From: Lentisphaerales bacterium
GTDB taxonomy: Bacteria > Verrucomicrobiota > Lentisphaeria > Lentisphaerales > Lentisphaeraceae
Assembly: GCA_022446985.1 (NCBI GenBank)
Contig: JAKVBD010000021.1
Span: forward strand, 1 to 64,000
Direction of reading: 5' to 3'
DNA length: 64,000 nt
Part shown: positions 34,515 to 43,725 of the stretch, piece after piece
How the letters are laid out: each line of letters starts with the position of its first letter
Position numbering within the stretch: the stretch's first letter is position 1
Made by a program: the position numbers and the translations under genes
The notes under the pieces: generated by a model
Seen by the model: the letters and a program-made list of their open reading frames with translations, nothing else
Databases searched by the model: none
What the model was told of the DNA's origin: nothing

Positions 34515-35846
34515 ATGTCAGCTATTATTATACAACTTCCAAGTCTCAGCCCTACCATGGAGTTAGGTACAATTGCTGAGTGGAAAGTCAAAGAAGGCGA
34601 TTTCATTGAAGAAGGTCAGATTATCGCCAGTATCGCAACAGATAAATCTACTGTTGATTACGAATCTCTAGACGAAGGTTACCTTCGTAAAATTCTTCTT
34701 TCTGAAGGTGGTGAAGCTCCAGTTGGTAAAGTTATCGCTGTATTCACAGAGGAAGAAGGGGAAGAATTTGAAGCTGAGCTTGAAGAAGCTCTGGCAAAAG
34801 AAGCTGCAGTTGCAGAAGTACCTGTTGAAGAAGATGAGTCTTCTGATGATGATGCAGCGAAAGCGAAAGCTGCTCCAGGACCTGCTGCTGCTAGCGCTGT
34901 AGTTGCGGCATTTGTTCCAGCGGTTGATCCTCCAAAAACAGTTGCACCTCCAATCGGTTTTGTAGACAGCAGCAAAACAGTTAAAGCTTCTCCTGCTGCG
35001 AAGAAACTAGCAGATAAGAAAAAAATTAATCTTGCTGCAGTAGAACCAAAAACTACCGGTTCTCGCATTGTGCTCGAAGATGTTGAAAGTCTTCCAAACG
35101 GCTACGGTATGAACGAGGCAGAAAAAGGTTCTGGTCTTGTTGGCTACGTAAATCGTGCTACACAGCCGGCAACTGATGTCAACCTTACACAGATGCGTAA
35201 AGCTATCACTGATAGAATGATTCAGGCTTCTGCCGGTGTTCCGGTATTTTACTTGTCTACAGCTGTTGAAATGGATAAGATGCTCGACATTCGTCAGCAG
35301 CTGAATTCCATGGAAAATACTCGTATTTCTATCAATGATTTTATAGTCAAAGCTGTTGCCCTATCACTCCGTGAGCATCCAGAAATGAATGCCGCTTACC
35401 AGGGTGACTACATCCGTCAGTTCAATGATGTTGATATTTCTGTTGCAGTAAGTATTCCTGACGGTCTTATCACGCCAATTGTTCGTTCTGCTGATACTAA
35501 AGGTCTTGCAGCGATTGGGAAAGATGTCCGTCAGCTGGTGGGTAAAGCTCGTGCTGGTTCTCTTTCTCTTGATGAATACCAGGGTGGTTCTTTCACAATT
35601 TCTAATCTTGGTATGTTCGGTGCTGTGGAAACTTTCACAGCTATTCTCAATCCACCACAGGCTGCGATTCTTGCAGTTGCAGGAACGAGTAAGCAACTAA
35701 AAATGGTTGATGGCGAAGTGAAAGAAGTCAGTATTTGTAAATTGACTATTACTTGTGATCACAGAGTTGTTGACGGTGCACTTGCTGCCGAATTTATGAA
35801 TACACTTAAAAATTATTTGGAAACGCCGGTTAAGCTGGTGCTGTAA
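34515..35846 (+). CDS. pdhC: Dihydrolipoamide acetyltransferase (pyruvate dehydrogenase E2)
   Basis: 443 residues: one lipoyl domain (1-80) with the lipoylated Lys44 in ATDKSTVDYE; an acidic then Ala/Pro-rich linker (85-155); a peripheral-subunit-binding domain around 157-190 (SPAAKKLADKKKINLAAV); and the catalytic domain (215-443) ending with the active site CDHRVVDGALA, His416 and Asp420. Transfers acetyl to CoA and forms the core of the complex. A single lipoyl domain is common in this type. The lipoate-ligase homologue at 38.2 kb would be a natural modifier of Lys44. Confidence 0.96.
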   Translation: MSAIIIQLPSLSPTMELGTIAEWKVKEGDFIEEGQIIASIATDKSTVDYESLDEGYLRKILLSEGGEAPVGKVIAVFTEEEGEEFEAELEEALAKEAAVAEVPVEEDESSDDDAAKAKAAPGPAAASAVVAAFVPAVDPPKTVAPPIGFVDSSKTVKASPAAKKLADKKKINLAAVEPKTTGSRIVLEDVESLPNGYGMNEAEKGSGLVGYVNRATQPATDVNLTQMRKAITDRMIQASAGVPVFYLSTAVEMDKMLDIRQQLNSMENTRISINDFIVKAVALSLREHPEMNAAYQGDYIRQFNDVDISVAVSIPDGLITPIVRSADTKGLAAIGKDVRQLVGKARAGSLSLDEYQGGSFTISNLGMFGAVETFTAILNPPQAAILAVAGTSKQLKMVDGEVKEVSICKLTITCDHRVVDGALAAEFMNTLKNYLETPVKLVL

Positions 35847-35856
35847 GGAGTAACAA

Positions 35857-37260
35857 ATGTCTGAAAAATATGATGTTGTAGTTATCGGCGCTGGTCCTGG
35901 TGGATACGTTGCCGCGATTAAAGCCGGTCAGGCTGGTAAGAAAGTTGCCTGTATCGATAAAGCTCATTTGGGCGGTATATGCCTGAACTGGGGTTGTATT
36001 CCAACTAAAGCATTTTTGAAATCTGCTGAAGTTTTCCAGTCTATGAAGCACGCTGGTGATTACGGCTTAAGTGCAACTGGTGTAAAAGCTGATCTTATGA
36101 AGATCGTTGAGCGTTCTCGTAATGTTTCCGGCACAATGACTGGTGGTATTGAGTTCTTGTTTAAAAAGAATAAAGTTACCGATATCCGTGGCGCAGCTCA
36201 CATTCTGGCTTCAAATCTTGTTGAAGTAACCGATGCTGAAGGTAACAAATCGACAATTGAAACTGAGAAGATCATCGTTTCTACCGGTGCTTCGCCAGTA
36301 AGTCTTCCTTTTGCTCCAGTTGATGGCAAAAATATCATCAGCTATCGCCAGGCTCTTGAGCTTAAAAAGCAGCCTAAAAAGATGCTTGTCATTGGTGCTG
36401 GTGCAATTGGAGTTGAATTCTCTTATTTCTTTAACGCAATCGGTACTGAAGTTCACATCGTTGAAATGGCTGATCAGCTTCTACCTGTTGAAGATGCTGA
36501 CTCTGCAAAAGTTCTTGAGAAAGAATTCAAGAAACAGGGTGTTAAAGTTTATACTTCTACGAAGACTAAATCAGTTGACGTTATCAAGGACGGCAAAATT
36601 AAAGCTATTCTTGAAAACCAAAAAAGTAAAGAAACTGAAATAGAAGTAGATATCGTTTTATCAGCTGTTGGTATGAAGGCGAATACTTCCGGTTTCGGAC
36701 TTGAAGAAGCTGGTGTGAAACTTGATGAGCGCGGTAATGCGATTGTTAATGAGTTCCAACAGACTTCAAACGAAAATATTTACGCGATCGGTGACTGTGC
36801 CGGTAAGCAGATGCTAGCTCACAAGGCTTCTGCTGAAGGTGAAGTCGCAGTAGCACACATTTGTGGTGAAGCTAAGCATGGCGTTGACTACGGTCAGATT
36901 CCTGGGTGTACTTACTGCCAGCCACAGGTTGCCGGTGTCGGTTTTACAGAAAAAGCTGCTAAAGCTGCCGGTAAAGAAGTTACAATCGGTAAATTCCCAT
37001 TTACTGCTTCCGGTAAGGCCCACGGTGTTGGTCACCCAGAAGGTATGGTTAAGCTTATCTTCGATGCCGAGACTGAAGCTATCATTGGTGCTCACATCGT
37101 TGGTTACGACGCAACAGAAATGATTGCCGAGCTTGGTCTTGCTATGAAGCTTGAAGCTACTTGGGAAGAGATTGCACATACAGTTCACGCTCACCCAACG
37201 CTCTCTGAAGCGACAATGGAAGCAGCGATGGATTCAGTGAATAAGGCTATTCACATTTAA
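35857..37260 (+). CDS. lpdA: Dihydrolipoamide dehydrogenase (E3)
   Basis: 467 residues. FAD motif GAGPGGYVAA (11-20), redox disulfide in GGICLNWGCIP (Cys42 and Cys47), NAD motif GAGAIGVEFSYFF, and the C-terminal interface HAHPTLSEATMEAA with the catalytic His-Glu pair. Reoxidises the E2 lipoyl group with NAD+. Ten bases after pdhC, with AAGGAG ahead of its ATG; followed by a strong terminator, so it ends the main operon. Confidence 0.97.
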   Translation: MSEKYDVVVIGAGPGGYVAAIKAGQAGKKVACIDKAHLGGICLNWGCIPTKAFLKSAEVFQSMKHAGDYGLSATGVKADLMKIVERSRNVSGTMTGGIEFLFKKNKVTDIRGAAHILASNLVEVTDAEGNKSTIETEKIIVSTGASPVSLPFAPVDGKNIISYRQALELKKQPKKMLVIGAGAIGVEFSYFFNAIGTEVHIVEMADQLLPVEDADSAKVLEKEFKKQGVKVYTSTKTKSVDVIKDGKIKAILENQKSKETEIEVDIVLSAVGMKANTSGFGLEEAGVKLDERGNAIVNEFQQTSNENIYAIGDCAGKQMLAHKASAEGEVAVAHICGEAKHGVDYGQIPGCTYCQPQVAGVGFTEKAAKAAGKEVTIGKFPFTASGKAHGVGHPEGMVKLIFDAETEAIIGAHIVGYDATEMIAELGLAMKLEATWEEIAHTVHAHPTLSEATMEAAMDSVNKAIHI

Positions 37261-37282
37261 TTAAATCTTAAATAAAGACTTG

Positions 37283-37310
37283 AATGGGTTCCAAAAGGGG
37301 CCCATTTTTT
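37283..37310 (+). terminator. Rho-independent terminator of the pdh operon
   Basis: Ten-pair stem AATGGGTTCC (37283-37292) / GGGGCCCATT (37297-37306) with two G-T pairs and an AAAA loop, then a T run ending at 37310. The next gene's ATG is only 4 bases after the T run. Confidence 0.85.
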
Positions 37311-37313
37311 GTT

Positions 37314-38252
37314 ATGAAAACTTTATTTTTTACTTTTGTCTTATTTTTGGGGCTGTCTTGCGATAAAGCTAAACCAGTATCAGAAGTCACTATTGAGGAA
37401 AAATATGCTTTAGAATATTTTTTTTCCAAACTTCGTAAGGGTGATGATACACATGCATTAGAGATCTTAAATCAGATTTTAACAAAAGAAGATATTCCAG
37501 CATTAAATAAAAGTACTTTGTCACAGCTAAAACCATGGGGAATTAACAAAGAGTTCCTGGAAAGAAAACATTATACAAAATCTGATTTATTCTCGATTAA
37601 GCAATCTCTTTTTTTCAATGACTTAGCATATCAATTTTCGCGTAATCAATCATCTGACGGTTTAGTTAATTACTTATATAGAGAAGTTCGTGAAAGGCTT
37701 AGTAAAAGAAGTGGCCAAAAAGATCAAAGTGCGTTTCCGATTCAGATTTGGCGCCGTGGATTTGGGCTTTGTGATAGGCAAAGTTGGGTTATGTGTGAAC
37801 TGGCCTATCAAGCAGGGGCAGAAGCTTATATTATTTATTTTAGGGATCCAGAAACCTTGGTTTCACATCACACTATATGTGAAGTGAATTATAAAGGTAA
37901 AAGTTACGTTATAGACCCTTTATATGGAAAGTTCATTGAAGGTCGAAAGTTTTCTGATTTAAAGGATAAGGAAATAGAAAGCATTTGGAAGGAATACCCT
38001 AGATTACACAATGATCATCATAAAGCGGTAACTTTTATACCTATTATGGCGCACGATTTTACTCCTAGAGTTCAAGCTTTTGGAGAGTTATGTTTACAGG
38101 TTTTGAAACAAAAGGCACCTCGAATTGGTGAGGCTCCAGAACAACGACTTATACAAAGAGAAATGGATAAACAGGAAGATTTAAGGATCTGGGATTATCC
38201 ATTGCGATTATGGGTGTCTACTTCTGCGTACAAGGAAGAATTTAACAAATGA
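37314..38252 (+). CDS. Transglutaminase-like lipoprotein
   Basis: 312 residues from the ATG at 37314. The N-terminus is a lipoprotein signal (LFFTFVLFLGLSC, lipobox LGLSC). The mature part shows a transglutaminase-like triad layout: Cys in GLCDRQSWVMCELAYQAG, His in LVSHHTICEVNYKGKSYVI and Asp in IDPLYG. These folds are proteases, peptide N-glycanases or crosslinkers; the exact reaction is unknown. An ATG at 37284 would translate through the terminator and hide the signal peptide, so it is rejected. The stop overlaps the lipoate-ligase-like start by 4 bases, so the two form a pair. Confidence 0.75.
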   Translation: MKTLFFTFVLFLGLSCDKAKPVSEVTIEEKYALEYFFSKLRKGDDTHALEILNQILTKEDIPALNKSTLSQLKPWGINKEFLERKHYTKSDLFSIKQSLFFNDLAYQFSRNQSSDGLVNYLYREVRERLSKRSGQKDQSAFPIQIWRRGFGLCDRQSWVMCELAYQAGAEAYIIYFRDPETLVSHHTICEVNYKGKSYVIDPLYGKFIEGRKFSDLKDKEIESIWKEYPRLHNDHHKAVTFIPIMAHDFTPRVQAFGELCLQVLKQKAPRIGEAPEQRLIQREMDKQEDLRIWDYPLRLWVSTSAYKEEFNK

Positions 38253-38911
38253 AAGAATTTAAACCATTATTTTCAGAAAACTCAGATTTCCTTCCTGAAG
38301 AGCCTTTGGGGGAAAGCCTTTTAGCAAAAGAAAGTCCAGAATTTAGAATTTGGGAACCTAAGAGTACAATCATTGTACTTGGTCGTTCGCAGAAGGCTGA
38401 TAAAGAGATTTTTCTGGATGCATCTAAAGAAGATAAGGTGCCGGTATTTAAACGCTATGGCGGTGGTGGCTGTGTTGTTCTTGATGAAAATAGTGTGTGT
38501 ATAGCCTTTCGTTATGATCGGGGTGCATCAATTGATATTACTTCTTTCATGGAGTACAGCACGAAAGCAATTCAGTCATTTTTAAATGAAACTTATGATC
38601 TTGGTGTGGAAGTCAAAGAAAACTACGACTTAACCATAGACAGTAAAAAGTTTCTAGGCAGCTCGCTTTATATGCCTAAGGGACTTTGTTTGTATTCTGC
38701 AGTTCTGTTAATGAATAAAAAAGCTCTACCAAAGATAAATAAATACCTCAAGTTTCCGACGAAGGTTCCAGAGCACCGCAAAGGGCGTAATCACGCTGAC
38801 TTTTTGATCCCACTTCAAACGTTAATTGATGACTCAAATGCTGCTTTTATGGCAAAGATGAAATCTTACTTGCAAGATTCAAAATTTTTAAATGGTCCAA
38901 AAAAAGTATAG
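38249..38911 (+). CDS. Lipoate-protein ligase A/B-fold protein
   Basis: 220 residues with the biotin/lipoate transferase fold. STIIVLGRSQKADKEI, FKRYGGGGCVVLDENSVCI (the glycine-rich lipoate loop) and SKKFLGSSLYMPKGL, where the lysine of SKKFLGSS corresponds to the catalytic lysine of LplA. The His-Asp normally following the glycine loop is replaced by Leu-Asp. It lies just downstream of the pdh operon, whose E2 needs lipoylation, which supports the assignment; it could use octanoyl-ACP or free lipoate. No lipA is in the window. Confidence 0.8.
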   Translation: MKEFKPLFSENSDFLPEEPLGESLLAKESPEFRIWEPKSTIIVLGRSQKADKEIFLDASKEDKVPVFKRYGGGGCVVLDENSVCIAFRYDRGASIDITSFMEYSTKAIQSFLNETYDLGVEVKENYDLTIDSKKFLGSSLYMPKGLCLYSAVLLMNKKALPKINKYLKFPTKVPEHRKGRNHADFLIPLQTLIDDSNAAFMAKMKSYLQDSKFLNGPKKV

Positions 38912-39085
38912 AAAAACTAAACTCTAGCATAATATCGCATACAAAACCAATATGTGCATGTGATTCTTTGTGAAGAATTAAATGTTTTATGATAGATAAA
39001 TCATTATTTGGAATTATTTAAAATATTTAGAAATCTTTAAGGGCTATAGGTTTCTTATCTTTAAAATTACAAACAAGGGTTATGT

Positions 39086-39841
39086 GTGGAACAAATGAAG
39101 ACAAAAATATGTAAATATTGTGATGGCGAAATAAGTGCAAAAGCTAAAATTTGTAGGTTTTGCAAAGCCAAACAAGGAACAGGAGCCGGTATTTTAGTTT
39201 ACCCTCTTGTGATTGCCTTAGCAGCAGGAGCTGGGTACTATGGATTTAAAGAGTATTCAAAACTTCAGGCTACTAAAAGAGCAGAGATTGTTGCAAAAGC
39301 AGAAGCTGCGAAAAAATTAGAGGTTCAGGAAAAGCAAGTTGAAGATAAGTTTGCCAACGAACCAGTAAGAGAGCCTGCCGGGGTTTATGTCAAGCCTGAC
39401 TTGAAGGAGCTTCCTTCAAAGCCTGCGATCACTAAACCTGTAAAACCGTCCAAAGAGGACTTTATTCAGGAAAAATTAAATGATCCTGAATTTTGCTCGG
39501 CATTTAAGGTTCCTCTGAATAAAAAGGCATTACTCAAACTTACCAATGGTTCATCATTTAAGTGTACTGTTTTGGACGTTGAGTCTGGTAAAGTCACTAT
39601 TCAGTTAAAGGATAGTAATGCTAAGATGTCATTTTCAGTTAACGATATCGCTCCTAGTCAAAGGAAGTTTATTTTTAAGAGTGTTTATCAAACAATTGAA
39701 GCGACAAAATTGTTTGAGCATGAAGTATTGAAGTATGAAGAAGGCTTACAGCTTTACAGGGACTCCATGGAGCAATGGCGCATGGAGTGTGAGATAATCA
39801 ATAAAGAAAATGAAGCCTTACAAAATAAAGCAAGCCTTTAA
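39086..39841 (+). CDS. Zinc-ribbon membrane protein of unknown function
   Basis: 251 residues from GTG at 39086 (AAGGG 6 bases upstream). N-terminal double zinc-ribbon CKYCDGEISAKAKICRFC, then a single membrane helix (about 32-52), a charged linker, and a C-terminal domain with GSSFKCTVLDVESGKVTIQL and FSVNDIAPSQRKFI, which resembles SHD1/small beta-barrel modules, ending in a helix. Topology: ribbon in the cytoplasm, the rest outside. It converges on the LamG gene and overlaps it by 4 bases. No role can be assigned. Confidence 0.7.
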   Translation: MEQMKTKICKYCDGEISAKAKICRFCKAKQGTGAGILVYPLVIALAAGAGYYGFKEYSKLQATKRAEIVAKAEAAKKLEVQEKQVEDKFANEPVREPAGVYVKPDLKELPSKPAITKPVKPSKEDFIQEKLNDPEFCSAFKVPLNKKALLKLTNGSSFKCTVLDVESGKVTIQLKDSNAKMSFSVNDIAPSQRKFIFKSVYQTIEATKLFEHEVLKYEEGLQLYRDSMEQWRMECEIINKENEALQNKASL

Positions 39842-41034
39842 TTCTTTTCCGATTTCCTGAGCTTTTCGAGCTCGTTTGAAACAACTTGAGTTTCATAAAT
39901 AATATTGAGCCACTTGCCACCGGTGAGTGGCTCACTTTTTTTGTAGTGGTTTATGCCAAAAAATCTCAAAGAGTTCTCTGCCGTCTTCTCTAAAGGCATA
40001 TAGAGTTCAGTAATTGCACTTATTGTAAATATTCTTTCTGGAATAAACTCTTGACTGTAAATAGCTTCACTGGAAACTCTGACTTCATCGATAGCGAGAT
40101 TTTCGGTAGCTTCAAATGTTCTGAAAAGTTGAAGACCTTCCCGGGATTTTGGAAAACTTGTTTTAATCTTAAAGTCTTTTCTGAGCTTGCCGTTTATAAA
40201 CATTTTGAACTGATCTCCTGACTTACAGACAGCCAAGTGATAATGTTTACCGTTTTGAGGAATGCTTTTAGAATACTTCAAGATTGGGAAACCTGGACCA
40301 GCGGCAAAACAAAATTGACCAATATCATTCAAAAAAGGGCGCTCTATGGGGAGTTCATTACTAAAGAGTTCTATTAAATTAATTTCATGATTTATGGTAC
40401 CTGTAACCTTTAGCCAGAGTTCAATGGTGTAATCAATATTGAAGCTTTTGAAGCGTTCATCTTTACATTCAACTTTAGATACGTAATTGAGGCCGGGGTT
40501 GAACATCCATGAACCTCTTGGGGGGAGTTCTGGCAGTAGAGTTACAGTGGGTATTTTCTCTGACTTGACAATTGGAGCTGGATTCGAAGCATTTGGTGAC
40601 TTCGTGATCTTTGTATCCGTTTCTGTATTTGTTATTGTTTGCTTTTCTCCAGGTAAAAATGAAGAAACTAAACCGAAAATGGCCACTCCTAATAAGATAC
40701 AAAGCAAGTAGCTTTTGAGGGAATTGGAGGGTTCATCCTCTTCATCAGTTTTTGTTTTACCATTTGTAGAAGCAGTTGATTGTGGGTATTTACCTGTTTT
40801 AAGTAAATGATCTGTTAGAGGCTTGGGTGGAACCTGTTTTTGATAGATGGGCTCCAGTTCAAATTCATCGTTGCAATTGGCATCCATCATAAGATCAGGG
40901 ATCTGTTGCATCAATTGAACAGGATCAAGAAGGCATAGTTGCTTTTGTTCAGCAGCAGATAGGCTTTTAACGATGTGTATGGCGATATCTTCGTTGATAC
41001 CGGCTTGTATGATCAATTTTGTTTTTAAGTCCAT
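39838..41034 (-). CDS. LamG/concanavalin-like domain membrane protein
   Basis: 398 residues. N-terminal cytoplasmic part (1-105) with a helical LIIQAGINEDIAIHIVKSL region; one membrane helix (about 108-128, SYLLCILLGVAIFGLVSSFL); an extracytoplasmic LamG-type domain (about 175-345) with YTIELWLKVTG, LAVCKSGDQFKMFINGKL and NLAIDEVRVSSEAIY, the classic jelly-roll strands. Probably binds carbohydrate or protein at the cell surface. Last gene of the minus-strand run from cmk, 20 bases after queE. Confidence 0.75.
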   Translation of the reverse strand: MDLKTKLIIQAGINEDIAIHIVKSLSAAEQKQLCLLDPVQLMQQIPDLMMDANCNDEFELEPIYQKQVPPKPLTDHLLKTGKYPQSTASTNGKTKTDEEDEPSNSLKSYLLCILLGVAIFGLVSSFLPGEKQTITNTETDTKITKSPNASNPAPIVKSEKIPTVTLLPELPPRGSWMFNPGLNYVSKVECKDERFKSFNIDYTIELWLKVTGTINHEINLIELFSNELPIERPFLNDIGQFCFAAGPGFPILKYSKSIPQNGKHYHLAVCKSGDQFKMFINGKLRKDFKIKTSFPKSREGLQLFRTFEATENLAIDEVRVSSEAIYSQEFIPERIFTISAITELYMPLEKTAENSLRFFGINHYKKSEPLTGGKWLNIIYETQVVSNELEKLRKSEKN

Positions 41035-41054
41035 AATGCCCCTTTATGAGTGGC

Positions 41055-41693
41055 CTAGACTCCTTTTGCTTCCGGGCCCCAGATATATTTATGCAGCTGC
41101 AATTGAAATTTAAACTTAACGCTTGAATCCAACACCAGATTCGCCAGTTCTACCTCCGAGATTTTGCTAAATACCGGAGAAACCAATAGAGGGCATTTAT
41201 CTTGCAGCTTGTGCTTTTTGACCAGTTCTTCTGCCCATCTAAAATCGTTTTCATCAGCAACGACAAACTTTAGTTCGTCATGAGATGTTAAACGCTCTAA
41301 ATTTTTGTAGTCATTTTTTTCAAGCATTCCACTGCCTGGGCATTTCATATCGACAATTCTACTGACTTTTTCTGAAATTACAGATATATCGTGAGCCCCG
41401 GCTGTTTCTAAGAGAACAGTATAGTCATTTTTGAGTAAAAGTTCAACGAGTTCTGGAGTGTTACTTTGCATGAGAGGTTCGCCGCCGGTGATTTCAACAA
41501 GAGAGCAATTGAGCTTGGCAACTTCTGACAGAATGTCTTCGTAGGGCATATCTTTGCCGCCATTATAGCCATACTCAGTATCACACCAGGTGCAGCGAAG
41601 GTTGCAGCCTGTTAAGCGTACGAAAACACAAGGAAGCCCGGCTTTAGAGCCTTCTCCCTGGATGCTTTTGTATATTTCTGTAACCCGTAACAT
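41055..41693 (-). CDS. queE: 7-carboxy-7-deazaguanine synthase
   Basis: 212-residue radical SAM enzyme of the queuosine pathway, turning 6-carboxytetrahydropterin into CDG. Begins IYKSIQGEGSKAGLPCVFVR, then the [4Fe-4S] motif Cys30-x3-Cys34-x2-Cys37 (CNLRCTWCD), YGYNGG and EITGGEPLMQ (SAM-binding GGEP). Length is normal for QueE. It follows nadC by 61 bases; no other que gene is in the window. Confidence 0.94.
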   Translation of the reverse strand: MLRVTEIYKSIQGEGSKAGLPCVFVRLTGCNLRCTWCDTEYGYNGGKDMPYEDILSEVAKLNCSLVEITGGEPLMQSNTPELVELLLKNDYTVLLETAGAHDISVISEKVSRIVDMKCPGSGMLEKNDYKNLERLTSHDELKFVVADENDFRWAEELVKKHKLQDKCPLLVSPVFSKISEVELANLVLDSSVKFKFQLQLHKYIWGPEAKGV

Positions 41694-41754
41694 TTATAAA
41701 AACCGTTAATTCTAACCGCAAAGTAAATACTGCGGATACGGCTTTTGTCAAACC

Positions 41755-42627
41755 TTATGAGTTGCTATCTATTTGAATATCAAGTGATATATCGACTGAT
41801 TTGATGCAGTGAGTCAGAGCTCCCACAGAGATAAAGTCGACTCCACCAATAGCAGCAATAGAAGCTATTCTTTCAATTGTAATTCCACCACTTGCTTCAA
41901 CCTGTGAGCGTCCATCGATGATTTTTATGGCTTCTTTCATTTCGTCATTCGACATATTATCGAGAAGAATATATTCGACACCGGCTTCAGCAGCTTCTTT
42001 GACTTCATCGAGGTTATCAGCCTCAACTTCGATTTCCAAATCCGGGAACTTTTCTCTGGCGGCATTCACACTGCGAGTAATTCCACCATTGCCATTTAGT
42101 GCAGCTAATTCTCTGTGGTTATCCTTGATCATAACGCGGTCAAAAAGACCAAAACGGTGATTAGTAGCACCTCCCATATGCACAGAGTACTTTTCAAGCA
42201 TTCTCAGTCCTGGAGTAGTCTTTCTTGTATCGAGAATTCTTGTTTTGCTGCCTTCAGTTTCATCGACATATTTTTTGGTCGTTGTGGCGATTCCACTCAT
42301 TCTTTGCAGATAGTTAAGAGCGGTTCTCTCGCCAGTCAGGATAGACTGTGCGTTGCCGAAGACTACAGCCAGGATGGTTCCTTTTGGACAAAAGTCACCT
42401 TCTTCAACTTTGGCAGTAAACTTTGAATGTTGATCGAGTTCATGAAAAACTTTTTCACAAATAGGCAGACCGGCACAGACACAATCTTCTTTGGCCAGAA
42501 AAACTGCAGTGGCTTTTAAGTGTTCTGGAACGGTAGAGAGAGTTGTTGCATCTCCACTGCCAATATCCTCGGCAAGTGCAACTTTAACAAGGTTTTCAAG
42601 GGCTGTATCGTTTAGTGTAGTACTCAT
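41755..42627 (-). CDS. nadC: Nicotinate-nucleotide pyrophosphorylase (carboxylating)
   Basis: Quinolinate phosphoribosyltransferase of NAD synthesis. 290 residues (usual about 290). Contains ERTALNYLQRMSGIATTT, LDTRKTTPGLRMLEKYSV (the Arg-Lys-rich quinolinate/PRPP site), GGATNHRFGLFDRVMIKDNH and EVEADNLDEVKEA, EASGGI. Its ATG overlaps the stop of the GT4 gene by 4 bases. nadA and nadB are not nearby. Confidence 0.97.
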   Translation of the reverse strand: MSTTLNDTALENLVKVALAEDIGSGDATTLSTVPEHLKATAVFLAKEDCVCAGLPICEKVFHELDQHSKFTAKVEEGDFCPKGTILAVVFGNAQSILTGERTALNYLQRMSGIATTTKKYVDETEGSKTRILDTRKTTPGLRMLEKYSVHMGGATNHRFGLFDRVMIKDNHRELAALNGNGGITRSVNAAREKFPDLEIEVEADNLDEVKEAAEAGVEYILLDNMSNDEMKEAIKIIDGRSQVEASGGITIERIASIAAIGGVDFISVGALTHCIKSVDISLDIQIDSNS

Positions 42628-43718
42628 TTCGAGCTTCCGTTTAAATTCTGTCTGCTATGTAAAATTGTTAGAAATATAAGCAGGGCGACAGTTTGTGCAA
42701 GAAGTAATATGGCGACAATGGGCGCGGAGTGCAAAATAGCGATACTACAGAGGCCAATTATCAGGCAAAGCAGGTGAATTAACCGAACGGCATGTTTACG
42801 GGAAAAGCCCATTTTTACAAATCTATGGGAAATGTGATTGTGATCGCCAATATAAATAGGTTTTTTATTGCGTATGCGAATCACCACAACCGCACCAAGG
42901 TCAAACAACGGCAGAGCTAATACCATGAAGGGAATTAAAAAAGGATAAGGTGTAGTCAGGGAATCACCTTTATTGTAGGTCACCATAGTGCCAATAACAC
43001 CGAGCATGTAGCCCAGGAAATGACTACCGCTATCGCCCATAAAGATAGTAGCCGGACTTTTATTATGCATGAAGAAGCCCCAGGCGACTCCGCTTGTCAG
43101 GGCAGCTAGAGTTGCGACTAAATACTGCCCCATGGTTCCGGCAGCAATCATAAAAATAAATGCACATATACCGGCGACTCCGCTGAGCAGGCCGTCCATA
43201 TTATCGTAAAAGTTGACAGCATTTAAGATCACCATCAGCCAGCCAAAAGTGAGTAGCCATGAAAGAAATGGGTCAGCAGTAAAAAGCGTCACTTTCACGC
43301 CCCATTGGGCAACCACAGCCATGACAGTTATCTGCAAGGCAAGCTTAACTTTGGCGCTCATAGGTTTTTTGTCATCACGTAAACCAATGAGCCACATGGC
43401 TATAGCACCGCCTACTATGCATATAGAGCGTCTTTGAACATCTCCCAGACCTTTGGCAAAAGTCGCAATTTTTACAGGTAGGTCTTCAGAAAAGCGCAGG
43501 TATAAATAGCCGCCAATAATTAGAGCTGTCCATGAGAGAACCATGGCCATGCCGCCAAGTACAGGAGTTGCCCCTGAATGAAGTTTGTGGCCCTCAGAAT
43601 TAGGTTTATCCAGAAAGTTCCATCTCCAGGCAAGAGAACGGCATAGAGGAGTCATGATAGCAGACATAACCACTGCAGCAGCAAAAATTGCTAGATATAT
43701 CGTCCACCAACTCATCAA
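42624..43718 (-). CDS. Polyprenyl-phosphate GlcNAc-1-P transferase family (WecA/TagO-like)
   Basis: 364-residue membrane protein with about ten helices. GT4-family catalytic motifs: GLRDDKKPMSAK (Mg-binding Asp-Asp), NFYDNMDGLLSG and FMGDSGSHFLGY, plus DHNHISHR in the last cytoplasmic loop, a GlcNAc/sugar-nucleotide site. Transfers a sugar-1-phosphate from a UDP-sugar to undecaprenyl phosphate, starting surface-polysaccharide synthesis. HxxHxxHR favours the WecA/TagO/RgpG group over MraY. Coupled with nadC downstream and DUF4202 upstream. Confidence 0.9.
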   Translation of the reverse strand: MMSWWTIYLAIFAAAVVMSAIMTPLCRSLAWRWNFLDKPNSEGHKLHSGATPVLGGMAMVLSWTALIIGGYLYLRFSEDLPVKIATFAKGLGDVQRRSICIVGGAIAMWLIGLRDDKKPMSAKVKLALQITVMAVVAQWGVKVTLFTADPFLSWLLTFGWLMVILNAVNFYDNMDGLLSGVAGICAFIFMIAAGTMGQYLVATLAALTSGVAWGFFMHNKSPATIFMGDSGSHFLGYMLGVIGTMVTYNKGDSLTTPYPFLIPFMVLALPLFDLGAVVVIRIRNKKPIYIGDHNHISHRFVKMGFSRKHAVRLIHLLCLIIGLCSIAILHSAPIVAILLLAQTVALLIFLTILHSRQNLNGSSK

Positions 43719-43725
43719 TTGAAAA

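Noticed and set aside
34679-35068. Minus-strand 129-codon Ala/Ser/Thr-rich frame opposite pdhC
   Set aside because: Mirror image of the Ala/Glu-rich pdhC linker; no ribosome site and low-complexity content.
36814-37194. Minus-strand 126-codon frame opposite lpdA
   Set aside because: Antisense to a strongly conserved E3 C-terminal domain; composition like other antisense frames of the highly biased pdh genes.
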